A stretch of 29,878 bases of DNA, taken from a virus. Made by a program: the position numbers and the translations under genes. Numbering within the stretch: position 1 is the stretch's first letter; each line of letters starts with the position of its first letter. Shown here piece by piece: positions 1 through 10,500 of this stretch. The stretch lies in IMG/VR virus record IMGVR_UViG_3300013212_000039, positions 1 to 29,878 of that record; one strand, given 5' to 3'. The notes below the pieces were generated by a model. That model searched no databases and was not told the DNA's origin. It was given only the letters and a program-made list of their open reading frames with translations.

Positions 1-2
1 TA

Positions 3-158
3 TTTAGGATGTACAACTTGGGTTATGTTCAACCAATAAACATATACACCGTAGCCACAAACGTAACTGGCACGTACGTGACTAGCCCAACAGAATCATC
101 AGTGTACAAACAGCTTGCCGTAAGTGGAATACAATGGAGTAGAGGACCTTGTGAATAA
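3..158 (+). CDS. C-terminal end of an upstream virion gene (partial)
   Basis: An open frame enters from the left edge and encodes 51 residues before TAA at 156-158. The other two plus frames close early, the first at a TAA within the first 40 bases. The tail reads FRMYNLGYVQPINIYTVATN and ends in IQWSRGPCE. The stop overlaps the ATG of the next gene as TAATG, the same junction used between the next two pairs of genes, which supports this as a real gene of the late operon. The peptide is Thr/Val/Tyr-rich and looks beta-structured, as in tail or head-tail connector proteins, but I cannot name the family from so short a piece. By position it is probably a structural protein. Confidence 0.6.
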   Translation, partial: FRMYNLGYVQPINIYTVATNVTGTYVTSPTESSVYKQLAVSGIQWSRGPCE

Positions 159-3100
159 TGGCAGATAATACACGCAGTGCAAACGTGGTACGGCAAACAT
201 ACACGTTTGGCGATAGACGATTTATAGGCATTGACACAAATACTCAACCAAATAATTTACAAGATGGTTTTTTGCAACGTGCCGATAATCTATGGAATGA
301 CGGCGGTGCATTAGTCACTCGATCAGGATTTCAAGCTCAGTTAGACACAGCACATTCGGGAGAAATCCATTCAATGATTTCTTACCGAAGACCAGATAAT
401 ACAGCCACTGACATTATTTATGCACTAGGTAATAGTAGTACAGCTACTTCTACTATATACAGATACACCAAAGATAACCCAAGCCCAGTGTCACTTGGCA
501 CTATTAATGGTTACGCTCCAAATGTCCGTATGGTTCAACACGGCAAGTATATTTATGGTGTTCCCGGAACTGGTGGCGGTAGTCTTTTTAGATATGACGG
601 CAGCACTATGGAGTCGTTGCCACTTGTTAAAGCTCCGTACAAAGACGGTGTTAACTTAATTACTCCGTCAACAACAGTTGTTACAAATCAGATTAAAGCA
701 ATAACTGCTGGTACTGATATCAATAATAATCCATCCACAGCTAACTTTGGTATGGCTTTTAGTAACCTTACGACTGGCGTATACGACCTCATTACTGGCA
801 CTAGTACTAATATAGGATATACGTTTGAAGCCGATATAGCCGGTAGTAACCCTAGTTCTGCCACATGGACTTCGGCTGGTAGCCCGACAGTTAAACAATA
901 CACAAGTATTAATGCTGCTTTGGCTGGCGATGAAACCATATCTAACTACGCAACGCAGACTGGTAATAAAGCTGTTTTGCTTGACGGTGGATCAGACTCT
1001 ATTACTAAATCTATTACGGCATTGCCATCTTATGCGTTTGATGGGACAACTAAAACTACAGCACTTTATGCGTTGAACTGTTTAATGTACAACAACGATA
1101 CTCTTGACTCACGTCGAAATCACGGTGTGCTAATAACAGTTACTGGATATGCAACCAGTACACCAATTGCTGGTGCAGTCTTTACTCAAACCATTAATCC
1201 TACTGTGGCTCAATCAACCACTGATTGGAAATCAATTAGTGCAATAATTGATTTCCGTGCATTTCAAGGAAACCTAACTAGAATTGACGTAAAGCTTCAG
1301 ACAGCAAACCAAGCTCAAGGTACTACTGACAATAAAGGGGTTTTCGTAGACAACATTGGATTTTACGCTATTCAGTCTGATATGTCTTACACAGCTGGTG
1401 ACGTCACAGATGATTTAGGTCTTGTGAAAATCAAAGCCAAACAGCAAAATACAAACCTACTACCTAGCCACGCTGGATATTTAAGAGGTACAGCATTACA
1501 GATTACAGTTTCTGGTGACTATTCGTCTAAAGACACCATAAGTTTGCGAATGGACTTTCCTGAACAGTATAAGAACAACCGACCTTTTATAAGTCTTGGT
1601 ATTAAAAACACAGGAGCTTCTACTGTTAACTGGACTGGCTATGGAATATATGATCCCACTAAAGGATATATCAGCTGGCGAATTTATGGAATTGCACCTG
1701 CATCTAGAAACAATATTCAATATGTTTACGTAAGAATGGAATCCGAGTACGAAAGCCTTTCACACGACTCAACTTTGTTTTCTATTGGTGAGCTTACAAC
1801 TGATGGTGGATTGACTCCAGATACGACATACGAATACATTTACACTAAGTGGTATCCAAAAGATAATAACGCAAGGCCGCCTTATTATCATGAAGGTGAT
1901 GTATGGCAAGAAGGACTAGAGTCTTTACCTAGTGCTGTCTCTAATAGTGTTTCAACTACGTATGCGTTTAGTCGCAATACTATGGTTTTAAATCCTAGGG
2001 AGACAACTACCGGTATTCCTTTAAACCAGGTTTACGATACTTATAGTATTCCTTCCGTAACAACCGCTGCCGAGACTGTTACTCAATACGTTCCAGCTGC
2101 TAATCAAAAATTTGTGTTGTCGGCAACTGTTGGAAACTTAGTGTATGTAGATGTAAACAGCATTACAAGAACACTTAATATCGCAACTGCGTACACTCCT
2201 ATTACTATTCCTAGTGGTCAACAGATTCGTACAGTAACATCGTTTGCTGGTACATTTCCTGTTTGGATACAGCATACTGCCGCATATGGATCTAGTGCTT
2301 ACGAGTACAGTCACCTTTGTGTTTACAGACGAGGTCAAGGTGTATTTCCTGACGGTAGGTTCCGGCTAGTTGCTGTAGTTCCTGTTGCTGCAAGCTCAAC
2401 AGGTAAAGGTTGGACTTCTACTGTAAATACAGTATCGACATGGAAAGAGATTACATTCAATGACTCCGTACCAGATGGTGACATATTCTATGAGGCTGGA
2501 CCATATGATCCAGGTTACCCTTTCGAGCCAGGACGGGACGTCATGCCTGTTGGTGCATCGTCTATAGCCGTTCACACTAAGCGTTTATGGGTTGTTGTAA
2601 ATAACACGGTGTATGCATCTTGGATGTTAAATCCACTAGATGAATATGGTTTGTATACAACGCTTGTTCCTGATTCATCTGACGTAAATATTTACACCAA
2701 AGGTACATCGTTTACAGTTTCGACTAAAAACGACAATGAAAAAATAGCTGCATTGATTTCGTATTCCGGTGACGGAATGTTTGTCAATAACTCTACTTCG
2801 GCATCATTACTTGTCCTCCGAGAGCAAAGCATTCTCCCTATTCTAGGTTTTGATCCAACCAACTTTACTATTCAGTCAATGGTTCGTGAATATGGCATTG
2901 GGTGTATAAGTCCAAAGGGTGCTATATCTTTTTACGGGCAGATCCTTTGGCAGTCACCACAAGGTATGGTCCAGTTTAACGAAGGGATACCAGTTAACAG
3001 GAGTACGGAACTTAGAAAGCTCCTGTCTCTAGACAAAACAAACGATGCTCCTGACATAACACCAGTTGCTTATCGTAATATTGTTTATGCCACACACAAT

Positions 3101-3934
3101 CAACGCCTATATATTTTTGCACCGACCGTAACGGATACGGTCAATACGGCGATATATGTATATGACCTACGAACACAAGGGTGGACTCGTTGGCGCACAC
3201 CTCTAAATGGTTCTACATATATTGGTTTCACTTCTGGATTTAGTCTTGCTACTGGGAATGACACAGCAGATTTCTACGCAGGAGGAAGTAACGGTCAGAT
3301 ATACAGATTACTAGGCTGTGCTGATCGCCTTACATTAAATGGGACTGTACAAAATATTCCATGGTCACTGACCACTCGGCAATATGGGCAGACTTATTCA
3401 GAAGGGATTGCGTACTATAACCAAAACAAGATCTCTCAGCTGAACGTCCATTACAGTAACGTAAAGCCAACATTGGTGGTTACTACAACAACTGGCACAG
3501 ACATAAATGGTAACCATGATTTTACTACTGGTGACACTGTAGTCTTTTCAACGACAGTAGGGTCACTGGTTGCTGGTACTCAATACTTTGTAATAGCAGC
3601 TGGACTTACACGTAATGTGTTTAGAGTAGCAACAAGTGCTGGAGGTACAGCAATAACTATAGGCACGGCTAGTACAGTCATATTGACTTATGGTTTTAAC
3701 CAAACACTAAACTGGCAAGTTCAAAATGAGCTAGGGACTTCTATATTTACTCCTACATCCGGAACGTCATTTACGTTTGTTTCCGGAGTCAATAAGACAG
3801 TGGCTATTCGTAATGTTAATCGCGATGTTCTAGCGACTGTAAGTCAAATTAACTTATTTGGTTCGACTAAAACACCAGCTAGAATAATAGCAACACATGT
3901 GCATTCATCTGATGCTAGGATTGCGAGGTCTTAA
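158..3934 (+). CDS. Large beta-rich tail protein (T7 gp12 / P22 gp10-like propeller, putative)
   Basis: 1258 aa, Thr/Ser/Tyr-rich, with no signal peptide or coiled coil. The start (GDRRFIGIDTNTQPNNLQDG, then ADNLWNDGGALVTRSGF) and the late segment YDLRTQGWTRWRTP followed by FYAGGSNGQIYRLLG match the way tail-tube or DNA-stabilisation beta-propellers of podoviruses begin and end. Those proteins form the nozzle below the portal. Residues about 270-400 (VLLDGG to FVDNIGFYA) look like an inserted jelly-roll, carbohydrate-binding-type module. Residues about 1110-1180 (DFTTGDTVVFSTT ... GTQYFVIAA) match a small beta-sandwich often appended to phage tail proteins. ATG 158 overlaps the previous stop, and AGAGG lies about 13 bases upstream. 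The propeller call rests on overall pattern and on position before the ejection genes. A tail fibre or receptor-binding role is the main alternative, given the extra modules. Confidence 0.55.
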   Translation: MADNTRSANVVRQTYTFGDRRFIGIDTNTQPNNLQDGFLQRADNLWNDGGALVTRSGFQAQLDTAHSGEIHSMISYRRPDNTATDIIYALGNSSTATSTIYRYTKDNPSPVSLGTINGYAPNVRMVQHGKYIYGVPGTGGGSLFRYDGSTMESLPLVKAPYKDGVNLITPSTTVVTNQIKAITAGTDINNNPSTANFGMAFSNLTTGVYDLITGTSTNIGYTFEADIAGSNPSSATWTSAGSPTVKQYTSINAALAGDETISNYATQTGNKAVLLDGGSDSITKSITALPSYAFDGTTKTTALYALNCLMYNNDTLDSRRNHGVLITVTGYATSTPIAGAVFTQTINPTVAQSTTDWKSISAIIDFRAFQGNLTRIDVKLQTANQAQGTTDNKGVFVDNIGFYAIQSDMSYTAGDVTDDLGLVKIKAKQQNTNLLPSHAGYLRGTALQITVSGDYSSKDTISLRMDFPEQYKNNRPFISLGIKNTGASTVNWTGYGIYDPTKGYISWRIYGIAPASRNNIQYVYVRMESEYESLSHDSTLFSIGELTTDGGLTPDTTYEYIYTKWYPKDNNARPPYYHEGDVWQEGLESLPSAVSNSVSTTYAFSRNTMVLNPRETTTGIPLNQVYDTYSIPSVTTAAETVTQYVPAANQKFVLSATVGNLVYVDVNSITRTLNIATAYTPITIPSGQQIRTVTSFAGTFPVWIQHTAAYGSSAYEYSHLCVYRRGQGVFPDGRFRLVAVVPVAASSTGKGWTSTVNTVSTWKEITFNDSVPDGDIFYEAGPYDPGYPFEPGRDVMPVGASSIAVHTKRLWVVVNNTVYASWMLNPLDEYGLYTTLVPDSSDVNIYTKGTSFTVSTKNDNEKIAALISYSGDGMFVNNSTSASLLVLREQSILPILGFDPTNFTIQSMVREYGIGCISPKGAISFYGQILWQSPQGMVQFNEGIPVNRSTELRKLLSLDKTNDAPDITPVAYRNIVYATHNQRLYIFAPTVTDTVNTAIYVYDLRTQGWTRWRTPLNGSTYIGFTSGFSLATGNDTADFYAGGSNGQIYRLLGCADRLTLNGTVQNIPWSLTTRQYGQTYSEGIAYYNQNKISQLNVHYSNVKPTLVVTTTTGTDINGNHDFTTGDTVVFSTTVGSLVAGTQYFVIAAGLTRNVFRVATSAGGTAITIGTASTVILTYGFNQTLNWQVQNELGTSIFTPTSGTSFTFVSGVNKTVAIRNVNRDVLATVSQINLFGSTKTPARIIATHVHSSDARIARS

Positions 3935-4359
3935 TGGGTATACCGAGCTCAGTACTTACACCAGATTCAGAAGGCTTTACCAGTACAGGTAGGTCTAAAG
4001 TATTCATAGACAACACACCTGTTACTCCTGGTGGTTCTGTTGAAATATACAATTACACGTTAAGTAGACAGATTAACATTACTGCGACAAAAACTATAAA
4101 TGACTACAACAGCGTACTTGTCTGCGATGCGACAGCTGCGGCTATTGTGTTGACATTTCCATCTGGTAAAACATCAGTTGGTAAGATGTTAATAGTTGCA
4201 AAAACAGATGCTACGGCTAATTCCGTAACCATTACTGGTATATCTGGCGAAACAATCTTTGCTCCTGCTGGATTTAGTGGGCTAACAACGCAATATGCAA
4301 CAGTGACATTTGTAGGTGTTGTTGTTGGAACTACTGGTGGATGGATGAAGGTGGTCTAA
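3934..4359 (+). CDS. Small beta-rich virion protein (decoration or tail-fibre-type domain)
   Basis: 141 aa. The start overlaps the preceding stop (TAATG), with GAGGT about six bases upstream. Residues about 40-141 (ITATKTINDYNSVLVCDATA ... LTFPSGKTSVGKMLIVAKTD ... VTITGISGETI ... STQYATVTFVG ... GGWMKVV) follow a pattern common in phage tail-fibre and decoration proteins: a strand-rich domain with 'LPSA..VGK.ITIKKTDASANTVTI' spacing and a terminal GGW. The N-terminal 35 residues are Pro/Ser/Thr-rich and may be a linker or attachment segment. Position between the tail protein and the ejection genes supports a virion role. Exact placement on the particle cannot be read from sequence. It has no enzymatic motif. 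Confidence 0.55.
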   Translation: MGIPSSVLTPDSEGFTSTGRSKVFIDNTPVTPGGSVEIYNYTLSRQINITATKTINDYNSVLVCDATAAAIVLTFPSGKTSVGKMLIVAKTDATANSVTITGISGETIFAPAGFSGLTTQYATVTFVGVVVGTTGGWMKVV

Positions 4360-5837
4360 TGAGTAATAATAATACAGGTTATCAATACGGTAATCAAGTT
4401 GCTAATGGATTTCAAGGTAGCGTAGCCGGTCCAACAGGTCAGTTTGCTGGAGTTAAACGGGCGTTAGGTTCTCCAGCTGGTCGAATGGGTACGCAAGCCC
4501 TTATGGGTATGCTGAATGGACAGAATCCCGGTCAAGCCGCACTTGGTGCTGGTATGGACTACGGTAAAAATGAATTAATGAAGTACGGAACCAAACAACT
4601 TCTTGGAGGTGCTTTAGGTGGTCAAGCTGCTGGATTCCTTGGTGGTCCGTACGGAATGCTTGCTATGGCTGCGTTGCCATATCTTGGTAAGGGAATAAGT
4701 AGTCTTGGTAAGTCACTAGGCATTGGTAAGAAGAGTGTTCCATCAGCACAAGACCTTGCAATGGGTGAAGCCAAGGGCAACCTAATGAATATGCGTGGGT
4801 CTTATGGGACAGACATGGGTACTGGTCAGGCAATGCTTGATAAGTACAATCCAATGCTTGAGTCTCAGATTGGTCGTATGCAAGAACTTGCTGATCGAGG
4901 ACTATCTACTGAATACAACACTAGACAAATGGCAGGTGCTGCAGCTAATACGGAAAATGCTCGACGAGCAGCAGAATCACGTATGCAAGCTACCGGCGGT
5001 ATGCTTGGTGGTGGACAAGCCTTGGCGGGATACGGCGGAATTAATCAAGCAGCTGTCGGAGGTATGGCACAAGGTGCATACAACGCCGCGCAAACCAACA
5101 TGAATAGCCAGCCGGGTTATATCAATCAGATGGCAGGAATGATTGGTGGTCAGATTAATCGTGGTCAAGGATTGTTTAATCAAGGCCGTCAAGGAATGAT
5201 GGGTCTTGACCAGAATTTGTACAATCTTAATGTTCAAGAGAAGGCTCGCGCTGATGCACTGAGTCAAGCAAACCGTGCTCGAGAAGCACAGATGATTGGC
5301 GGTGTTGCTAATCTTGCTGGTACAGCGGCAGGTATGGAACAGTCACGTAAACAAAACCGTGACTACATGAATATGTTGTACGGAGATACTAATACTTCTA
5401 AGTCAGGAAACAATCCAAGTGGAAGTGTTCCGCCAAACTTAAGTTTTAATGACACACCTATAAATCCTGATGGCAGCTATTCGGTATTGCCACCCGGTGA
5501 AGGCAGTACATCAGCAGTTCCATCTACAAATTTCCCTCAACCCGGTGATTTCGGATTTGACTCTGAGAGAGACGCACAAAACTACGACACAAATAGTAAT
5601 GAAATAAATTCACGTTCCACACCAGATTTTTTTAATGCACAGCAATTTGGTCAACAATTTACTTCTCCACCGCAAATGAGTAGTGCCGATTATCCACAAT
5701 TTTTACAACAGATGTTTCAAGGTAATACGAGACAGGATTATCCATACGAAGGTTCAAGAAGTGTAGACCCGCGCACATCAGCACAACATGCACAATACGT
5801 TCAGCAAATAATTCAACAACTTTTTGGAGGTAGATAG
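4359..5837 (+). CDS. Candidate ejection / internal virion protein 1 (T7 gp14-like by position)
   Basis: 492 aa from ATG 4359, which overlaps the upstream TAA as TAATG and has AAGGTGG about five bases before it. An in-frame ATG at 4341 would add six residues, but it overlaps the previous gene by 19 bases and is less well placed. The protein is extremely Gly/Ala/Gln/Met/Asn-rich. Residues about 75-120 form a hydrophobic glycine-rich stretch (GGALGGQAAGFLGGPYGMLA, then MAALPYLGKGISSLG) that could insert in a membrane. Residues about 130-330 are helical and Gln/Ala-rich (QNLYNLNVQEKARADALSQA). The C-terminal 150 residues are Pro/Ser/Asn/Gln-rich and probably disordered. This composition and order match the small internal proteins of podoviruses that leave the capsid first and build a channel across the envelope. 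The role is inferred; no catalytic motif is present. Confidence 0.55.
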   Translation: MSNNNTGYQYGNQVANGFQGSVAGPTGQFAGVKRALGSPAGRMGTQALMGMLNGQNPGQAALGAGMDYGKNELMKYGTKQLLGGALGGQAAGFLGGPYGMLAMAALPYLGKGISSLGKSLGIGKKSVPSAQDLAMGEAKGNLMNMRGSYGTDMGTGQAMLDKYNPMLESQIGRMQELADRGLSTEYNTRQMAGAAANTENARRAAESRMQATGGMLGGGQALAGYGGINQAAVGGMAQGAYNAAQTNMNSQPGYINQMAGMIGGQINRGQGLFNQGRQGMMGLDQNLYNLNVQEKARADALSQANRAREAQMIGGVANLAGTAAGMEQSRKQNRDYMNMLYGDTNTSKSGNNPSGSVPPNLSFNDTPINPDGSYSVLPPGEGSTSAVPSTNFPQPGDFGFDSERDAQNYDTNSNEINSRSTPDFFNAQQFGQQFTSPPQMSSADYPQFLQQMFQGNTRQDYPYEGSRSVDPRTSAQHAQYVQQIIQQLFGGR

Positions 5838-5839
5838 TC

Positions 5840-7477
5840 ATGGCACAAAACATGGGTTTTGGAAGTGCATTAACTGGATTTGGAACAGGATACCTTAACG
5901 CTTTAAAGCAAGGTCGTTCTGAGCAAAGCACACTACTCAATGCAAAACTCCGTAAGGATGCATTAGAACAAAGAAAGTCTGAGGCTGCCGCCGCTAATTC
6001 TTTACGTTCTATGCAAGTTGCAGACCATCTTGACGCTCGTGAAGATAGAAGGCAAGCCGGTAAAGACAGAGCCGCTAACGCTGGTAATAAGTTACTGTTT
6101 GGTGCTCATGCTAAAGTGTCTGATTTTTACACTAAGATGCAACCTAATATAGCGGCTATGAATCCAGAGCAACGCAAAACTACACATGACTCTATGAGGG
6201 CTAGTGTACGTGGAATGTTAGTTGCTGGCGGTATGGATAATAAGACCGCTGACGAGCAAGCTGAGTCTATTATCAAACCATACGGTGCGGCTCTTCAAGA
6301 TGAAATGATAGACATTAGCGTTGGGCCGGACATGAGTAAAGAAGGATTATTGTCACAAGGCATGGTTCCTCAATCCTCAATCGATGCACAATTTAGAGGT
6401 GCTGGTCCAGCTCCGGGAACAAACACAGAATTTCAGCTGCAACCTGACGGTACTTATGGACGTGTAGGAACACAAGCACTTGACACACCTGAACGCTCAT
6501 ATCTAGGTATGCAAAACTATCTTGGTGACATAGGCAATAACTTAACTCGAACCGCACTAGGAGGACGAGACCCAAGTGGTGGAAAAGGTTTTCAACAATA
6601 CCAAGACCCAACGTTTGGTGTAACTGAGCAACGTGCAGGTATTACTAAATCAGTTCCGGCTGCCGCAACGTATGGCATTGATTCAAAAACGCAATCACTT
6701 ATTGACAAGAATAATGCGGGTACAGGTCTAGCTAAAGTCCGAACTGAACAACTAATAAAACTTTTCCCTGATCAGGCTGCTTTTCTTAAAAAGAGAGTTG
6801 AAGCACTTGGTGCAAATATTATAGAGAAGGATACACGCACTAAATTTATTGGTCTTAATTACGATCTTGAGGTGCGTAAACTTGCAGCACAGACAGCACA
6901 TCAAAATGCTATGACCGCTATACAAGGTGGTCAGCTTTCTGTGGCACAACAAAATCTTGCACTTAGACAAGTTGGTTTACGACTAAAGGCAATCATTGAC
7001 CCTAACCGTATTGGTGCTAACGCTGGTGCTATTATTGCAGACTTGACTCAAGCAAAAGGAAAGCTTCCAAAGGGAGCAAGTAGTGCAACTCTTGACCAAC
7101 AGATTGCACGGATGCAACAACTTCAAAAGAACATGAAAACTTTTGAAGCAATGTCTACGCAAACACCGCAAGATTTGGCTAATGCAAATAAACTTGCCAG
7201 CGTACTTGGAGAAGGAATGCAAGGACTAGGTATTCTTGGTCAGTTATCAGGGCTGTCACCAAATACGGACGAAATGCGTATGAAAATCTATGGAGGAATG
7301 GCTCCTCAGAGTATTTTTGAAGACCCATTTATGACAGATGACGAATACTACGATGAACAGGATGCATTTGGTAATCATCCATTGGCATATCCAGGCCAAG
7401 CCGCTCGTAACTTTAACATCGGTGGGACTGGTGCTAGACCTATGTCTCCAAATGGTATGAGTATACCTTTTAGGTAA
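5840..7477 (+). CDS. Candidate ejection / internal virion protein 2 (T7 gp15-like by position)
   Basis: 545 aa. ATG 5840 has a strong Shine-Dalgarno GGAGGT at 5826-5831 and lies two bases after the previous stop. The N-terminus (MAQNMGFGSALTGFGTGYLN) is glycine-rich and amphipathic. It is followed by a long charged helical region rich in Ala/Gln/Arg/Lys (residues about 25-90). The middle has Gly/Pro/Gln-rich segments, and residues about 300-450 are again helical (LAKVRTEQLIKLFPDQAAFL, later LRLKAIIDPNRIG). The C-terminus is acidic and aromatic (MTDDEYYDEQDAFGN) and then Pro/Gly-rich. Length, composition and position between a gp14-like protein and a giant gp16-like protein suggest the second ejection protein of a podovirus-type set. 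I see no transglycosylase or peptidase motif. Function is inferred from context. Confidence 0.5.
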   Translation: MAQNMGFGSALTGFGTGYLNALKQGRSEQSTLLNAKLRKDALEQRKSEAAAANSLRSMQVADHLDAREDRRQAGKDRAANAGNKLLFGAHAKVSDFYTKMQPNIAAMNPEQRKTTHDSMRASVRGMLVAGGMDNKTADEQAESIIKPYGAALQDEMIDISVGPDMSKEGLLSQGMVPQSSIDAQFRGAGPAPGTNTEFQLQPDGTYGRVGTQALDTPERSYLGMQNYLGDIGNNLTRTALGGRDPSGGKGFQQYQDPTFGVTEQRAGITKSVPAAATYGIDSKTQSLIDKNNAGTGLAKVRTEQLIKLFPDQAAFLKKRVEALGANIIEKDTRTKFIGLNYDLEVRKLAAQTAHQNAMTAIQGGQLSVAQQNLALRQVGLRLKAIIDPNRIGANAGAIIADLTQAKGKLPKGASSATLDQQIARMQQLQKNMKTFEAMSTQTPQDLANANKLASVLGEGMQGLGILGQLSGLSPNTDEMRMKIYGGMAPQSIFEDPFMTDDEYYDEQDAFGNHPLAYPGQAARNFNIGGTGARPMSPNGMSIPFR

Positions 7478-7516
7478 GTAGCAAAAAATGCTGTTCATGG
7501 TTGGTAAAATGCAATC

Positions 7517-10500
7517 ATGGACAGCAAATCGCGTTTTTCCAGAGCACTTCGTGAGTCTGATATTGTCAAGCAAACAGCCGCTGACAGTCGTAAAGGTTTT
7601 CCTAATTCTCGTGAAGGAATTAGAAAGCGTCTAGAACAAGGAACCGGCTACGATGATGTACTTATTACCGAAGACTTTACTAACTTAAAAGACTATGCCT
7701 TAGACAGTGGCTTCATAACAAAACAAGAAGCACAGCAAATTGCTACTCTCAAAGCAGATCGTGTAGCAACTCTTATTGCTGAAGGCAAAGGCAACCAGTT
7801 TGCAGGGCGTGAATTCCGCCCTGATATGTCACAACAGCAAGCATTAACCAAACGGCAGGAAATCGGGGCAGGTTACGCCGCACAAGCGCCTGTAGAGCGT
7901 CAAAAAGATATTGAACTCCTTGCCAAGATGGGCTACACACCTGAAGACGTAGCAAAGTTTGGAACAGACAGATCAGGATTCATCCCTGCCGGCGTTCCTA
8001 TATTTGGTGGGAACGAAGTTCCGTTTGCTTCTAAGTCATACTACGAAGACTTACCACGTAACTTAGGGATTCATGCATATCAAGGTGCTGTAGGTCTTGG
8101 TGCAACTGCTGAAGGTATGGTTGCTCCTGCTCGTGCACTGGCAACTCGTTTTACTGGCGGAGACCCTACACAGTTTTATGCCCCTAACGACAACCCGCTA
8201 ATTGAAGCAGGAACTATCTTTGGCTCTAATGCAGCTGAGAGTGCCGCTGGATTCCCTGCACGTTACGCCGGTATGCGTATTGGTGGTGAGTTAGGTTTCA
8301 AGGGTGGTATGGCACTTAGTGGTGGTAACCCACTTTGGGGCGGTGTCGGGGCTGTTGCTGGAGGTATGCTCGGTCAACTCGGCATGGGTCAGGCTATGGA
8401 GACCCTAAACGATGCAGCAATGAACGTCATTCTTGGGAAAGACAATGCCGCTCGTTTACAACAACGCAAGCAGGAACTATCTGAAGCGTATCCTCTTGCA
8501 TCCCGTGTTGGTGAGGAACTACCTGACCTTGCAATGTTCGGACCATCCTTTAAGGTAAAAGGATTCAGCGGTAAGGCGGCGGCTAAGGGATTTAAACAGG
8601 CTGGCATGAAGGGTCTGCGTCAGGGTGTAGTAAACACCACTGAGTTTGCAGGTGACCTTGCCGAGCGTGGTGGTGAGTCTGCACTCAACATGGTGCTGGC
8701 ATACAAGCAATCTCAAGACGAAAAGAAACTCGGTATGCCGGGTAAGTCTGCTTGGGACATCCTTGCTGAAGGTGCACTTGGTGCTGTCATGCAGGGCGAT
8801 ACAAAGTTAGGTCGTGCTGTCTATGGTGGTATGAACAGGCTGACTGACCCCGGCATGATTCAACAGGCAATCAATCGAACAGCGCCTGGCGCAATGCCTG
8901 AAGTTGGTGCTACGTCAATGTCTCCTGCGGTAGATACTGGCTCTGCTATGCGTCCCGGTATGCGTAGGTTTAACCTTGGTGGTCGCATTGAGAGTGGTGT
9001 AGATGCAGATGGTAGTCCAATCATCAAGGGTGCACGTTACGCTGTCTACGACCCAGAAACTCGTAAGGCACAGGTTTACACGGACAACGAGTTTGCTCTA
9101 GAAGGTACACGTACTCGCAAGGCAGCACAAAGTCTCCAAGGTACTAGCACAATCTTTAAGCGTCAACCTATTATTTCGTACGATGACAAAGTCGTTGGTG
9201 GTCAGCGTCAGATTCTAGGCATCACTCGAGATGCTGGTGTTCTTGTTCGTGATTACACTAACGATGGTAAGTCTACTATCTCCGCTGTTCCACTTAGTGA
9301 AATCCGTAATGCTAAGATTAACAAGCGTATCAATGAAGTCATTAAGAACCAAGGCGTAAAACCTAACTCACGACCAGCACCATTTATGCCTGAGTCGTTC
9401 ACTAACTTTAACCCAGTAGCGTTTCCTGACACAGTAACATTGACAACGGATTCACAGCCGATTCCTGCAAGAGTTGTAGAACGAATTGGAGGTAAAACGG
9501 ATGCTTCGTATATTGTTGCAATGCCTGATGGCACACACTTTCGCGCTCATGAATCACAGATCAATGTAGATAAGTTCACAGGTGGTGAACACATTACTCG
9601 TGGAGCAATGAAGGACACTGACTTCCCACGGTCATTGGCTGACCTTGCTCCAAAACGTGGTGGGCTGGAAGGTCTTGTTCGTATTGGAGAAGGCTCAGAC
9701 GCACCAAGCGTTGAACTGACTCCAACTCAACGCAAAGACTATCAGTCTATTGCTACAAAGTATCAACCAGATATCAATGCTATTAAGCGTGAACCAGACG
9801 CTACTCGTCGTGAACAGATGTTGGATATTGTTCAAGGCAAAATTGCTAACGAGTATCTTGCTACCAATCCAATACCTGCTCCGACTGGTACGTATAAAGA
9901 AGGTGACGTAGTTGATGTTAAGCTTTCACAGAAAAAATTTGTCGATAAGCCACAAACTGCTATTGTTACTGACGTTAACGATTATGGTTATGCTGTACGA
10001 CTGGTGGATCATCCCAACGTTGGCACATTTACAGTCCAAGATGCAAACGTTATGGGTGAATCTGAACTTGATATACGAGCTACTGGTTCTAACAAGGGAG
10101 TGGAATCTTTAGCTGCTGGTCGTATTTCTGCTGGTAATTCTACAGCCACTAGAGATAAAGGCGTACCTGCGGTGACTCGTGGCTATGCATCGACTGGCAT
10201 GGCTGCTACTGATGTTGCTACAGTCAGTGATGTGGCAAAGCATGTTGACTATGTTTCGTTGCCTGAAGATGTTCAACAGTCTATTCAAAAGCGTTTTAAG
10301 AAGGCTGTAGATGACGGTGAGGTTACGTCTGGTAATAGTATTGATTTTGTAGCACCGATAAAAGACGGCCAGCTACACGGTCAGATTCATGTTCATGCAC
10401 TTGACAATATGACCTTTCAGATTGTTGCGACTACCTTCCCTGAAGGCGGTGGTGCAATCAAAGATCAGTACGTCTCGTCGTACAACGTACGCTACAACCC

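Noticed and set aside
4795-5103. 102-aa plus-strand open frame
   Set aside because: It lies wholly inside the 492-aa ejection-type gene in another frame, has shadow-like Leu/Gln/His composition and no Shine-Dalgarno.
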